A stretch of DNA of 64,000 nucleotides from Sva-25 sp037385685. Its GTDB lineage: Bacteria > Pseudomonadota > Gammaproteobacteria > Chromatiales > Chromatiaceae. The notes beneath the pieces were generated by a model, which was given only the letters and a program-made list of their open reading frames with translations, was not told the DNA's origin and searched no databases. The position numbers and the translations under genes are program-made. How positions within the stretch are numbered: the stretch's first letter is position 1; every line of letters begins with the position of its first letter. This document shows positions 33,802-42,460 of the stretch, piece by piece. The stretch covers positions 1-64,000 of the forward strand of contig JARRMW010000004.1 in assembly GCA_037385685.1 (NCBI GenBank), written 5' to 3'.

Positions 33802-34914
33802 ATGGCTGAAAACAACCCCTGGCTGGACAGCTGGATGCAGGCGCAACAGCAGTTCCTGAACAAGTGGTCCGAGATGGCGTCCGGTGTGACCCCGCAAGCC
33901 TCATCGCCGGCAAATGCCTGGGCCGAAGGCATGGAGAAATGGTGGAAGCAGGCAGCACCCTCGACACCTGATCTGTCATCGGATCTCTATGAGAAGCTAA
34001 TGGAGATGGGCAAGAGCTTTTTCAGCATGGCGGAAGGCTACACAACCTCCTCCCATCCCATGGGACATACCCACGAGCACCTCAATCACTGGTTCGACCA
34101 GATGAAGGAGAACTACCGCCAGCTTCACGAGGGCGGTGCAACTCTGAGTGAACAGGCGAAACAGGGCGCGAAGGATTTCATGGCCTTCTGGGAAGTGCCG
34201 ATGGAATCCTGGCACAAGACGGCACACAAAATGATGCCGCATGCGATCGAGTGGCCATCTTTTTACGGCTTCGATCCTCGCAAACCCGAGGGTCAACTCT
34301 TCGAGCAGATGCACAAGCTGCTATCCATGCCACAGGTTGGCTATTCCAGGGAGAACCAGGAGCGCATGCAGGAACTCGGCCGTCTCGTTCTGGATTACCA
34401 GGAAGCTGCCAGCGATTACAACAAGGCCTTCGCGCGTGTTGCGCAGGAATCGATCGAGGAGTTCCAGAAAGTCATTGCAGGCATCGACAAGGATACGCCC
34501 CTGGAGGTCAATTCGCTGCGCGATCTTTACACGACCTGGATCAATGTCTGCGAAGATATCTATGCAGACTTCGCCATGAGCGACGAATACCAGTCCATCT
34601 ACGGCCGCATGGTCAATGCCTTCATGGCGCTCAAGAAAGAGTCCGAGGCCCTGATGGACAAGCAGCTTGAGTCCCTCAATATGCCAACACGCAGGGAAGT
34701 GGATGCCATCTCGGAAAAGCTGCAGCAGGTGAAGCGCGAGAATCGCACATTGCGTGCCGAACTCGCGGGTATCAAGGCGCGCCTGGATGCTGCTGCGGGG
34801 CCTGCGAAGGCCCCGAGAGCGGTCGCGAAGAAGAAGGTTGCAAAAAAGAAAGTCGCAAAGAAGGCAGCGGCAAAAAAGAAAGCCACGGTTAAGAAAAAGA
34901 CGAGGAGCAGGTAA
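33802..34914 (+). CDS. phaE: Class III PHA synthase subunit PhaE with lysine-rich tail
   Basis: The 370-residue protein is PhaE, the partner needed by PhaC in class III polyhydroxyalkanoate synthases. The N-terminus (NPWLDSWMQAQQQFLNKWSEM) and the block FWEVPMESWHK to GYSRENQERMQELGRLVLDYQEA match the family. GGAGGAG precedes the ATG at 33802. A coiled-coil (KLQQVKRENRTLRAELAGIKARLDAA) is followed from about residue 345 by a tail of KKVAKK/KKAAAKKK repeats, like histone H1 or AlgP. That tail is unusual for PhaE and could bind DNA, RNA or phosphate polymers. The phaC start is two bases after its stop. Confidence 0.9.
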   Translation: MAENNPWLDSWMQAQQQFLNKWSEMASGVTPQASSPANAWAEGMEKWWKQAAPSTPDLSSDLYEKLMEMGKSFFSMAEGYTTSSHPMGHTHEHLNHWFDQMKENYRQLHEGGATLSEQAKQGAKDFMAFWEVPMESWHKTAHKMMPHAIEWPSFYGFDPRKPEGQLFEQMHKLLSMPQVGYSRENQERMQELGRLVLDYQEAASDYNKAFARVAQESIEEFQKVIAGIDKDTPLEVNSLRDLYTTWINVCEDIYADFAMSDEYQSIYGRMVNAFMALKKESEALMDKQLESLNMPTRREVDAISEKLQQVKRENRTLRAELAGIKARLDAAAGPAKAPRAVAKKKVAKKKVAKKAAAKKKATVKKKTRSR

Positions 34915-34916
34915 TC

Positions 34917-35984
34917 ATGATGTCATTCAACCTGCGGCCTGACCAGGTCGCTGAGGAACTCGTTGAGTTCAATGAAAAACTTGTCAATGGTCTGCAGAAC
35001 ATGCTCGAGGTCGGCGAGATCTCCGAAGGCGTCACTGAACGCGAGGCTGTTTTCACCGATGACAAGCTGACCCTGTATCGCTACAAGGCGCCGGAAGGGG
35101 GCAGGCAGAACAAGGTCCCGATGCTGATCGTCTATGCGCTCGTCAACCGACCCTACATGACAGACCTTCAGGAGAACCGTTCGATGATCAAGGGGCTCCT
35201 CGACGGCGGTCAGGATGTCTATCTGATCGACTGGGGCTACCCTGACCGTTCCGACCGCTACCTGACGCTCGATGACTATATCAACGGCTATATCGACAGC
35301 TGTGTCGACTATATCTGTGCGAGGCATGGTATCGACGGTATCAATCTGCTCGGTATCTGCCAGGGCGGCACCTTCAGCCTCTGTTACAGCGCGATCCACC
35401 CGGAGAAGGTCAATGCCCTTGTCACCATGGTGACCCCGATTGACTTCAAGACACCGGACAATATGCTGAGCCACTGGGTGCAGCAGGTCGATATCGATCT
35501 GCTCGTTGATACGCTTGGTAACGTCTCGGGCGAGATGCTGAACTGGACTTTCCTGAATCTCAAGCCTTATCACCTGACGAGCCTCAAGTATCTCTCCATG
35601 GTCGATCTGATGCAGGACGTCGACCAGATGAAGAATTTCATGCGCATGGAAAAATGGATTTTCGACAGCCCTGACCAGGCGGGTGAAGCCTATCGCCAGT
35701 TCATCAAGGATTTCTTCCAGGAGAACAGGTTCATTACCGGTGGGCTCAAGATCGGAGAGCACGATGTTTCGCTCGACGAGGTCACGATGCCGGTACTCAA
35801 TGTCTATGCCGACCAGGATCACCTTGTGCCACCGGACGCATCACGTGCGCTCAAGTATCGCGTCGGCACGAAGGATTACACTGAACTCTCTTTCAAGGGT
35901 GGCCATATCGGTATCTACGTCAGCGGCAAGGCCCAGGCGACCGTGCCTCCTGCAATCGCCGAGTGGCTTGATTCCAGGAGTTGA
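34917..35984 (+). CDS. phaC: Class III PHA synthase catalytic subunit PhaC
   Basis: The 355-residue alpha/beta-hydrolase-fold enzyme polymerises hydroxyacyl-CoA into polyhydroxyalkanoate granules. GICQGG places the nucleophilic cysteine at residue 148, with the aspartate in YADQDHLVPP near 303 and the histidine in GGHIGIYVSG near 331; these positions agree with the Allochromatium class III enzyme (Cys149, Asp302, His331 by memory). The length is typical of class III, shorter than class I. Propionyl-CoA from the same window could supply hydroxyvalerate units. Confidence 0.95.
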   Translation: MMSFNLRPDQVAEELVEFNEKLVNGLQNMLEVGEISEGVTEREAVFTDDKLTLYRYKAPEGGRQNKVPMLIVYALVNRPYMTDLQENRSMIKGLLDGGQDVYLIDWGYPDRSDRYLTLDDYINGYIDSCVDYICARHGIDGINLLGICQGGTFSLCYSAIHPEKVNALVTMVTPIDFKTPDNMLSHWVQQVDIDLLVDTLGNVSGEMLNWTFLNLKPYHLTSLKYLSMVDLMQDVDQMKNFMRMEKWIFDSPDQAGEAYRQFIKDFFQENRFITGGLKIGEHDVSLDEVTMPVLNVYADQDHLVPPDASRALKYRVGTKDYTELSFKGGHIGIYVSGKAQATVPPAIAEWLDSRS

Positions 35985-36054
35985 TCCCGTCCCTTGCGAA
36001 CAGGGAGCCATGACGGCCCCTGTTCGCTGCCCGGCGGGTTGAGAGACTGAACGT

Positions 36055-37803
36055 ATGTCGTCACTTGGACTGTCATCATCAGCATTGGCAGAAACGATCG
36101 CCGAGACCGTGCTTGAGGGTTTCAACAAGCACTTCCGTATTTTTCAGAAGATTACTGCCGGTGCCATGGGGCGTTTTGAAACCGAGGACTGGATGGCGGA
36201 GCGGGATGCTTCGCGCAAGCGTGTGCTCTTCTATGACAAGCGTGCCGACGAGGCAATCGAGACACTCAGGGAGATTTTTGGTCCTGCGCTCAATGACATG
36301 TCGATCTGGAAACAGGTCAAGGCGCTTTACACCATGCTGCTTCAGGATCACAAGCAGCCTGAACTTGCCGAGACTTTTTACAATACGGTCTTTTGTCGCA
36401 TGTTCGACAGGACCTATTTCAACAACGAGTACATTTTCGTACGCAGTGCAGTTTCGACCGAGTACATCGAATCAGACAGGCCGGCCTATCATGTCTATTA
36501 CCCGGCGAAGCTGGGTCTCAGGACAACGATTCGCCGTGTCCTCAAGAGCTGCCACTTCTCCATGCCATTCGAGGACATGCAGCGTGATGTCCGTCGTATC
36601 ACGCGTGCATTGAGTGAAGGTTTTCGCGAGCGACCGCGCAAGGCGCACCTGAATTTCCAGATTCATGTCATCAATGCGATCTTTTTCAGGAACAAGGCGG
36701 CCTATGTCGTGGGCAAGGCAATCAATGAATACGACATCTTTCCCTTTGCTGTTCCGATTCTCAACAACGGGAAAGGCGGTCTCTATGTTGATACACTCCT
36801 GCTTGGCGAAAACGCACTGAACCAGCTGTTCGATTTCTCCTATGTCTACTTCATGGTCGAACATCCTGTCCCATCCGCGATCGTCCACTTTCTTCAGGGA
36901 CTGATGCCCACGCGCACGAAGGAAGACCTCTATTCGGCAATCGGTTATCACAAGCAGGGCAAGACGGATTTCTACCGGGATTTCCTTCATCATTTGACCT
37001 ACTCGGATGACGAACTCATCCAGGCACCGGGGATCCCCGGCATGGTGATGGCTGTCTTCACACTGCCTTCCTATCCCTACGTCTTCAAGGTGATCCGTGA
37101 CCGGTTCGCACCGCCGAAGGAGATGAGCCGCAAGGAGGTTGAGGAAAAGTACCAGCTCGTCAAGGAGCATGACCGTGTCGGTCGTATGGCAGACATGATG
37201 GAATACTCCTATGTCGCATTGCCGAAAAGCCGGTTCTCGGTGGAGTTGCTCGAGGAGCTCCTGGACAGTTGCGAGAGCAGCATTTCCTGTGACAACCTCG
37301 GCAACCTCATCATCAAGCATGTCTATATCGAACGCCGCATGATTCCTCTCAACATCGAACTCGAGGATGCGGACGACGAGCGCGTGGACAGACTCATCAA
37401 GGGCTATGGCGAGGCTATCAAAGAGCTGGCTGCCGCCAATATCTTTGCCGGCGACCTGCTTTTCAAGAATTTCGGCGTTACGCCGCTCGGGCGCGTGGTC
37501 TTTTATGATTATGATGAGGTGGTCTATCTCACTGACTGCCACTTCCGCCGGATCCCGCCGCCGCGCTTCCCCGAAGACGAGCTTGCCTCCGAACCCTGGT
37601 ACAGCGTTGGCCCGAATGACATATTTCCCGAGGAGTTCGCCAGTTTTCTGCTTGGCGATCCGCGCATCAGAAAATCATTCCTGAAGTACCACAGGGATCT
37701 GCTCGAAGTCGATTTCTGGGTCGACAAGCAGGAAAAAATACGGCGCGGTGAACTCGAAGACGTTTTTCCCTATCCACAATCGGTCCGTTTCACGAGGTCC
37801 TGA
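36055..37803 (+). CDS. aceK: Isocitrate dehydrogenase kinase/phosphatase
   Basis: The 582-residue bifunctional enzyme phosphorylates isocitrate dehydrogenase to divert isocitrate into the glyoxylate shunt and reverses this when needed. YPYVFKVIRDRFAPPKE near residues 340-357 is the ATP-binding segment and FKNFGVTPLGRVVFYDYDEV near 470-490 holds the conserved catalytic and metal-binding residues; the length matches E. coli AceK (578). It is 70 bases after phaC instead of in an aceBA operon, while isocitrate lyase lies 2.6 kb further on, transcribed in the opposite direction. Confidence 0.95.
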   Translation: MSSLGLSSSALAETIAETVLEGFNKHFRIFQKITAGAMGRFETEDWMAERDASRKRVLFYDKRADEAIETLREIFGPALNDMSIWKQVKALYTMLLQDHKQPELAETFYNTVFCRMFDRTYFNNEYIFVRSAVSTEYIESDRPAYHVYYPAKLGLRTTIRRVLKSCHFSMPFEDMQRDVRRITRALSEGFRERPRKAHLNFQIHVINAIFFRNKAAYVVGKAINEYDIFPFAVPILNNGKGGLYVDTLLLGENALNQLFDFSYVYFMVEHPVPSAIVHFLQGLMPTRTKEDLYSAIGYHKQGKTDFYRDFLHHLTYSDDELIQAPGIPGMVMAVFTLPSYPYVFKVIRDRFAPPKEMSRKEVEEKYQLVKEHDRVGRMADMMEYSYVALPKSRFSVELLEELLDSCESSISCDNLGNLIIKHVYIERRMIPLNIELEDADDERVDRLIKGYGEAIKELAAANIFAGDLLFKNFGVTPLGRVVFYDYDEVVYLTDCHFRRIPPPRFPEDELASEPWYSVGPNDIFPEEFASFLLGDPRIRKSFLKYHRDLLEVDFWVDKQEKIRRGELEDVFPYPQSVRFTRS

Positions 37804-37851
37804 GCACCGCTCGACATGGGGACGGAGAGACTCCGCCAGGACGCGCGGGTC

Positions 37852-38424
37852 TCAGGGGATCACGGGAACACCGATCAGCCAGCCGTGCAGCTTGAAAACA
37901 AATGCCGCGTAGAGCCCGAGGCCGGCAACGACTGCGATGACATCGTTGAAGGAGGAGGCTGGTGCGCCCGGCACTGGCCGCTGTTCCCGCCGTTTCATGG
38001 AAATCCTGTCGATGACCGCCCATGCGAGAAAGGCCCCGAACAGAAGCAGGTCATGTAGCATGCCGTTCATCAGCAGATGCGAAAAGGCCCAGACCTTGGT
38101 CGCCACCAGCATGGGATGTTTGACAGCCCGGCTGATGCGTCCCGGAAAGTAGGTCGCGACCAGCAGCGGAAAGACGAAGACGAGCAACAGCATGGCCAGG
38201 TGCCGTAGCCAGTCCGGCGGCACATAGATCACGACCGGTTCCAGGCGAGCAAGCCCGTAGCCCCAGACGATCAGGACGAACCCTGCGATGCTGATCAGCG
38301 AGTAGAGCCCCATCCAGGATCTTTCCCCGATTCGCCCCGCAACACGGTCGCGCCATGATTCATTGACGATCGAGACCGAGTGGGCCGCGAAGAAGAGCAG
38401 CAGTCCGGCAATCAGTATCAGCAT
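37852..38424 (-). CDS. NnrU-family membrane protein
   Basis: The 190-residue protein has five or six transmembrane helices and the NnrU/isoprenylcysteine-methyltransferase-like block AVKHPMLVATKVWAFSHLLMNG near residues 99-120. In denitrifiers nnrU is linked to nitrite and nitric-oxide metabolism, and relatives include the 15-cis-zeta-carotene isomerase Z-ISO, which binds haem. No nitrogen-oxide genes are in the window, so the role is open. It is convergent with aceK. Confidence 0.87.
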   Translation of the reverse strand: MLILIAGLLLFFAAHSVSIVNESWRDRVAGRIGERSWMGLYSLISIAGFVLIVWGYGLARLEPVVIYVPPDWLRHLAMLLLVFVFPLLVATYFPGRISRAVKHPMLVATKVWAFSHLLMNGMLHDLLLFGAFLAWAVIDRISMKRREQRPVPGAPASSFNDVIAVVAGLGLYAAFVFKLHGWLIGVPVIP

Positions 38425-38650
38425 CTGTGGTTACCTCGGAGGTGGTTTGTTTGTCCGTCAAGCCGGGGCTTTTCGGCAGTATTCCAGAATTCGATCATAT
38501 GACATGGGGCCCGGCAATCAAGGCGTAAGTAATGTGGTTTGTCTGATCACGCAGGGCAAGGCCGTCAGGAGCTTCAGGAAGTACGACAAATCATGCTGAG
38601 CATTGCCTCTGGAAGTCCGAGGTTGACGCCGGATTCTGTCGTGGCGTGTC

Positions 38651-38854
38651 TCAGTGGAGATTATTTGAGTGGGGTGTCAGTCGCCTTCGCAGTGTTTCGA
38701 TCAGCTGGTCCGCGAGATGTCGGAACTCCGGATCCAGAGCCTTGTAAAGATGCTCTAGCTCGTGCAGCACCGGCATGATCTGCTCGTTGGTTGTCAGGTT
38801 AGGCAGATTGAAGGAGACTTTTTCCAGATAAGCCATCGGATCGATTCCTGCCAT
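38651..38854 (-). CDS. Small protein of unknown function
   Basis: This 67-residue protein starts at an ATG (38854) with GGAGG six bases upstream. It is mostly helical and charged (NLTTNEQIMPVLHELEHLYKALDPEFRHLADQLIETLRRRL). No signal peptide, metal motif or named family is visible. The good ribosome site and codon use argue that it is real. It lies alone between nnrU and the HiPIP gene. Confidence 0.55.
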   Translation of the reverse strand: MAGIDPMAYLEKVSFNLPNLTTNEQIMPVLHELEHLYKALDPEFRHLADQLIETLRRRLTPHSNNLH

Positions 38855-39178
38855 ACGATACCTCCACATCTCGATGAGTCCCGAGCAGGTTATCCGATCT
38901 GGCACGACGCGCCAAACAGGGTGCCGGGCAAATTTGACGAGATCTGTTCAGACGTCTGTGAACAACCGGCAATCATGCGCGCGCGAAAGCAGGCCAGCCA
39001 GCAGCAGTTGCTTGCTCAAAAGGGCATTGCCATGCCATGTGGCAGCATCTGCATGGTGAGTTCACTGGCCAGGGAAGGGAAACCCGTGATGCACCTGCGA
39101 ATTATGTCGCTTTTTTGATAAATAATTGATTCAGGCCAACTAAGTACCGATCTTGTCGCGTCTGATTGAGAAATCACA

Positions 39179-39207
39179 TTGTGTGCACGGCATTGCTTTC
39201 CTATTAT
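39179..39207 (+). promoter_or_regulatory. Likely sigma-70 promoter of the HiPIP gene
   Basis: TTGTGT (39179-39184) and TATTAT (39202-39207) are separated by exactly 17 bases, 73 bases upstream of the ATG. The -10 is a 5/6 match. The remainder of 38855-39178 has no recognisable gene. Confidence 0.55.
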
Positions 39208-39230
39208 TTGGCGCTGTAGTAATGACAATG

Positions 39231-39250
39231 GCAACTGGCTGGCCAGTTGC
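39231..39250. promoter_or_regulatory. Dyad GCAACTGGC-TG-GCCAGTTGC in the HiPIP leader
   Basis: Perfect 9-base arms with a 2-base centre lie 24-43 bases downstream of the -10 box and end 29 bases before the HiPIP start codon. The position suits a repressor operator or an mRNA leader hairpin. No cognate regulator can be named. Confidence 0.5.
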
Positions 39251-39279
39251 ACTCTCTAATCCATGATTTGGAGGAAGCA

Positions 39280-39576
39280 ATGAAAGACAAATCCATCGAC
39301 AAGGGCCGCCGTGCACTTCTGAAAGGCGTTGCCGCTGTTCCCGTCCTGGCGATAGCCGGTTACCAGATTCCGGTTCGTGCCGAGATGTTGAGTCCTGATG
39401 ACCCGACAGCCCAGGCGCTCGGATACGTCGAGGCAAGTGCCACCGAGGGCCAGTCATGCTCAAATTGTGCACTCTACTCGGGTGCTGCCGATGCAGCAGC
39501 CGGTCCATGCACGATCTTCCCGGGCAAGGATGTCGCAGCTGCAGGCTGGTGCAGGTCCTGGAACCCCAAGGCCTGA
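39280..39576 (+). CDS. High-potential iron-sulfur protein (HiPIP)
   Basis: The 98-residue protein has a Tat-like leader (KGRRALLKGVAAVPVLAIAGY, residues about 8-28) and a mature domain with the four cluster cysteines of a HiPIP: CSNC near residues 61-64, GPC near 77 and AGWC near 92. HiPIPs are periplasmic 4Fe-4S electron carriers, mostly found in purple and related gammaproteobacteria, that donate electrons to reaction centres or oxidases. GGAGG precedes the ATG at 39280. The gene is monocistronic, with its own promoter and a strong terminator. Confidence 0.93.
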   Translation: MKDKSIDKGRRALLKGVAAVPVLAIAGYQIPVRAEMLSPDDPTAQALGYVEASATEGQSCSNCALYSGAADAAAGPCTIFPGKDVAAAGWCRSWNPKA

Positions 39577-39600
39577 GTGAGTTCAGCTCTGCCAATGAGA

Positions 39601-39626
39601 AGCCCGGGCAGGTCCCGGGCTTTTTT
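39601..39626 (+). terminator. Rho-independent terminator after the HiPIP gene
   Basis: Arms AGCCCGGG and CCCGGGCT (8 bp, GC-rich) with a 5-base loop are followed by six T residues, 25 bases after the stop codon. Confidence 0.93.
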
Positions 39627-39676
39627 GTTTCTTCTTGACGGACGTGATTGCCGATCTCCACTGGAGCAGTGATGGC

Positions 39677-40156
39677 TCAATGCAGTGGTGTCGATGACAG
39701 GATCACACCATCGTCATCGGCGTAGAGATATTCGCCGGGCCTGAAAGTAACGCCCGCGAAACGTACCGGGAGATTCATTTCACCAATCCCTTTCTTGACA
39801 CTCTTCAACGGATGCGTATCAAGCGCCATGACACCAAGGGGCATGCCGGCGATGTCTGCCGAGTCGCGAATGCATCCATTGACGAGAATTCCGCTCCAGC
39901 CGTTCCCTACAGCACTCGCGGCGAGCAGATCGCCGAGCAGTGCACAGCGTTTCGATCCACCACCATCGATCACGAGCACCTTGCCATGACCGGGCTGACC
40001 GAGGGTCTCGCGTACAAGCGAGTTGTCCTCGAACAGCTTGATCGTGACAATCTCGCCGTGAAAACGGGAATGGCCACCAAAACTCCTGAACCCGGGTTCG
40101 GCAATCTGCAATTCATCGCTGTGCGCATCGCAGAGATCGGCAGTTTTATAGTGCAT
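39677..40156 (-). CDS. rraA: RraA-family protein (RNase E regulator / HMG aldolase type)
   Basis: The 159-residue protein, from the ATG at 40156, matches RraA: TADLCDAHSDEL at the start, GGHSRFHGEIVTIKLFEDNSLV, and GKVLVIDGGGSKRCALLGDLLAASAVGNGWSGILVNGCIRD in the middle. RraA inhibits RNase E in E. coli; close relatives are 4-hydroxy-4-methyl-2-oxoglutarate aldolases, with the catalytic Arg and Asp in NGCIRD. The length equals E. coli RraA (161), and both activities are possible. Confidence 0.9.
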   Translation of the reverse strand: MHYKTADLCDAHSDELQIAEPGFRSFGGHSRFHGEIVTIKLFEDNSLVRETLGQPGHGKVLVIDGGGSKRCALLGDLLAASAVGNGWSGILVNGCIRDSADIAGMPLGVMALDTHPLKSVKKGIGEMNLPVRFAGVTFRPGEYLYADDDGVILSSTPLH

Positions 40157-40393
40157 GCTTGTTTTGACTCTGCTTTGGGGTGCCACCATCATTGCCTGGA
40201 CGGGCACCTGCAAACTGCCGAGACACTGACCAGGTGGTGGTCGGCAGTCGGGAATAAAAAAGATCGCTTTCCAGACCTCAGCAACCGGGGCTATCGGTAA
40301 ATTTGTCTGCTGTCTTCAGGGAAAGCGATCCAGAGGGAATCGTCGGGTCTGGACATGATCCCGGAGATTATCCGGCCAGACCCTCTCCGGCAA

Positions 40394-41701
40394 TCAGGCG
40401 AACTGCGCTTCCTCTGTAGATCCCGTGAGTGCAGTTACGGAAGAGGTTCCGCCCTGGATGACGGTTGTCACGTCATCGAAATAGCCCGCGCCGACCTCCT
40501 GCTGGTGCGACACAAAGGTGTAACCCTTGCTGCGTGCAGCGAATTCGGGTTCCTGGACTTTTTCCACATAGTGTTTCATACCTTCGCCGCGCGCGTACTC
40601 ATGTGCCAGATCGAACATGTTGAACCACATATTGTGAATGCCGGCAAGCGTGATGAACTGGTACTTGTAACCGAGATCGGAAAGCTCATCCTGGAAAGAG
40701 GCGATCTGATTCATATCCAGGTTCTTCTTCCAGTTGAAAGATGGCGAGCAGTTATAGGCGAGCAGTTGACCGGGATTCGCTGCCTGCACGGCCTGGGCGA
40801 ATTCACGTGCGAAGCCGATATCCGGGGTGCCGGTCTCACACCAGACGAGGTCGGCATAGGGAGCGTATGCGACACCGCGCGAGATGGCCTGTTCGAGACC
40901 GTTCCTGACCTTGAAGAAGCCCTCCGAGGTGCGCTCGCCGGTGCAGAAGGGCCTGTCGTTCTCATCGATATCCGAGGTCAGCAGTGTGGCTGCCTCGGCA
41001 TCGGTGCGTGCCAGGACGAATGTCGGTACTCCCATGACGTCAGAGGCGAGGCGGGCAGCAACCAGTTTCTGGACGGCTTCCTGTGTCGGTACGAGAACCT
41101 TGCCTCCCATGTGACCGCATTTCTTCACGGCAGCCAGCTGGTCCTCGAAGTGAACCCCTGATGCACCATTGGCGATCATGTTTTTCATGAGCTCGAACGC
41201 ATTCAGGACACCGCCGAATCCCGCTTCTGCATCGGCAACGATCGGCAGGAAGTAGTCGATGTATTCAGCGTCGTCCGGGCCGATGCCTCGTGACCACTGG
41301 ATCTCGTCGGCCCGCTTGAAGGTGTTGTTGATCCGGCGCACCATGGTCGGCACCGAGTCGTAGGCATAGAGCGACTGGTCCGGGTACATGGTTTCTGAGG
41401 TGTTGCCGTCTGCGGCAACCTGCCAGCCTGAAAGGTAGATCGCTTCGATCCCGGCTTTTGCCTGCTGCATTGCCTGACCAGCTGTGATCGCTCCCATGCA
41501 GTTGACATATCCCTTTTTCGCATCCCCGTGTACCAGATTCCAGAGTTTCTCGGCTCCGCGCTTCGCAATCGTGTATTCAGGCTGCACGGAGCCGCGCAGG
41601 CGAACCACATCCTCAGCGGTGTAGCCTCGCTTGATATTCGCCCAGCGCGGATTATCCGCCCACTCTTTTTCCAGTGCTGCTACCTGTTCTTCGCGGGTCA
41701 T
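40394..41701 (-). CDS. aceA: Isocitrate lyase
   Basis: The 435-residue enzyme splits isocitrate into glyoxylate and succinate, the first step of the glyoxylate shunt. KKCGH at residues 193-197 puts the catalytic cysteine at 195, as in the E. coli enzyme of nearly the same length. ADAEAGFGG (157-165) and GVHFEDQ (182-188) bind metal and substrate. It is monocistronic; malate synthase is not in the window. Its leader has two GTCGAC-centred palindromes matching those in front of the prp operon, suggesting control by the same GntR regulator. Confidence 0.96.
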   Translation of the reverse strand: MTREEQVAALEKEWADNPRWANIKRGYTAEDVVRLRGSVQPEYTIAKRGAEKLWNLVHGDAKKGYVNCMGAITAGQAMQQAKAGIEAIYLSGWQVAADGNTSETMYPDQSLYAYDSVPTMVRRINNTFKRADEIQWSRGIGPDDAEYIDYFLPIVADAEAGFGGVLNAFELMKNMIANGASGVHFEDQLAAVKKCGHMGGKVLVPTQEAVQKLVAARLASDVMGVPTFVLARTDAEAATLLTSDIDENDRPFCTGERTSEGFFKVRNGLEQAISRGVAYAPYADLVWCETGTPDIGFAREFAQAVQAANPGQLLAYNCSPSFNWKKNLDMNQIASFQDELSDLGYKYQFITLAGIHNMWFNMFDLAHEYARGEGMKHYVEKVQEPEFAARSKGYTFVSHQQEVGAGYFDDVTTVIQGGTSSVTALTGSTEEAQFA

Positions 41702-41740
41702 GCTCGTTCTCCGGTTGTAATGGATGGTCGCTGATTGGGC

Positions 41741-41756
41741 ATTCTGTCGACAGAAT
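41741..41756. promoter_or_regulatory. Palindrome ATTCTGTCGACAGAAT upstream of aceA
   Basis: A perfect 16-base palindrome lies 40 bases upstream of the aceA start codon. The centre TGTCGACA is shared with the operators of the GntR-prp operon; the flanks differ. It is probably downstream of the transcription start, where a bound repressor would block elongation. Confidence 0.55.
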
Positions 41757-41804
41757 GCGTAAAAAGTTTCATGAAAACCATATATGAATTGAATGGAACG
41801 CCTT

Positions 41805-41818
41805 GATTGTCGACAATC
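41805..41818. promoter_or_regulatory. Operator GATTGTCGACAATC upstream of aceA
   Basis: This perfect 14-base palindrome contains the exact 12-mer ATTGTCGACAAT seen at 7199-7210 in the prp control region. It lies about 104 bases upstream of aceA, 62 bases centre-to-centre from the second palindrome, the same spacing as between the prp copies. The flanking region 41819-42076 is AT-rich and must also hold the panD promoter; no gene is seen in it. Confidence 0.65.
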
Positions 41819-42076
41819 CTAGGCAGAGAGAGACTATTTGACAAGACAATTTATTCAATTCTGAGTATTATGGAATTCAATAAACAGGGTGTTCAATCAT
41901 TCGCCCGGCACTGCTATTATGTGCGGCGCACAAAACGTGTTTGATCGTCTGAAAGTCCAGCATGTCGATCGGGCAGACTGCTCGCTGTGAATGCGGTCTT
42001 TCGAGACGGGGCACCTTCAGGGGTACCAAATCCCGGATTTTGTGTTAAAAATTGGTGTATCTGTTGGAGGACACTG

Positions 42077-42460
42077 ATGGAATTGACCCTGCTGCGGGCC
42101 AAGCTGCATAAAGTAAAGGTGACACACGCCGAGCTTGAGTACGAAGGCTCCTGTGCGATTGACGCGAGTTTCCTCGATGAATCCGGTATTCTCGAGAACG
42201 AGCAGATCCATATCTACAACATTGATAATGGTGAGCGTTTCACGACCTATGCTATTCGCGCCGAGTCGGGCAGCGGCATCATTTCGATTAACGGTGCTGC
42301 CGCACACAAGGCCAGCCCCGGGGATCGTGTGATCATCTGTGCCTATGCCCGCATGGGTATGGAAGAAGCAAAGGTCTTCAAACCGAACCTTGTCTACTTC
42401 GACCAGGATAACAACATCAAGCGCACCACTACTGTGATGCCTGTCCAGCTCGCGCGTTAG
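42077..42460 (+). CDS. panD: Aspartate 1-decarboxylase precursor
   Basis: The 127-residue pyruvoyl enzyme makes beta-alanine for pantothenate and CoA. YEGS at residues 22-25 is the self-cleavage site (Gly24-Ser25), where Ser25 becomes the pyruvoyl group; IYNIDNGERFTTYAI and NGAAAHKASPGDRVIICAYA follow in family order. GGAGG lies six bases before the ATG. It is not next to panBC here, and no downstream partner is tightly spaced. Confidence 0.95.
   Translation: MELTLLRAKLHKVKVTHAELEYEGSCAIDASFLDESGILENEQIHIYNIDNGERFTTYAIRAESGSGIISINGAAAHKASPGDRVIICAYARMGMEEAKVFKPNLVYFDQDNNIKRTTTVMPVQLAR

Noticed and set aside
36472..37542. A 356-codon open frame antisense to aceK, and similar long frames opposite phaC (34923-35822) and the RND permease (26110-26958).
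   Set aside because: They are mirror frames of strongly coding GC-rich genes; compositions are unusual and no domains appear.
41838..41871. TTGACA and TATTAT as a plus-strand promoter for panD.
   Set aside because: The spacing is 22 bases, too long for a standard sigma-70 promoter.
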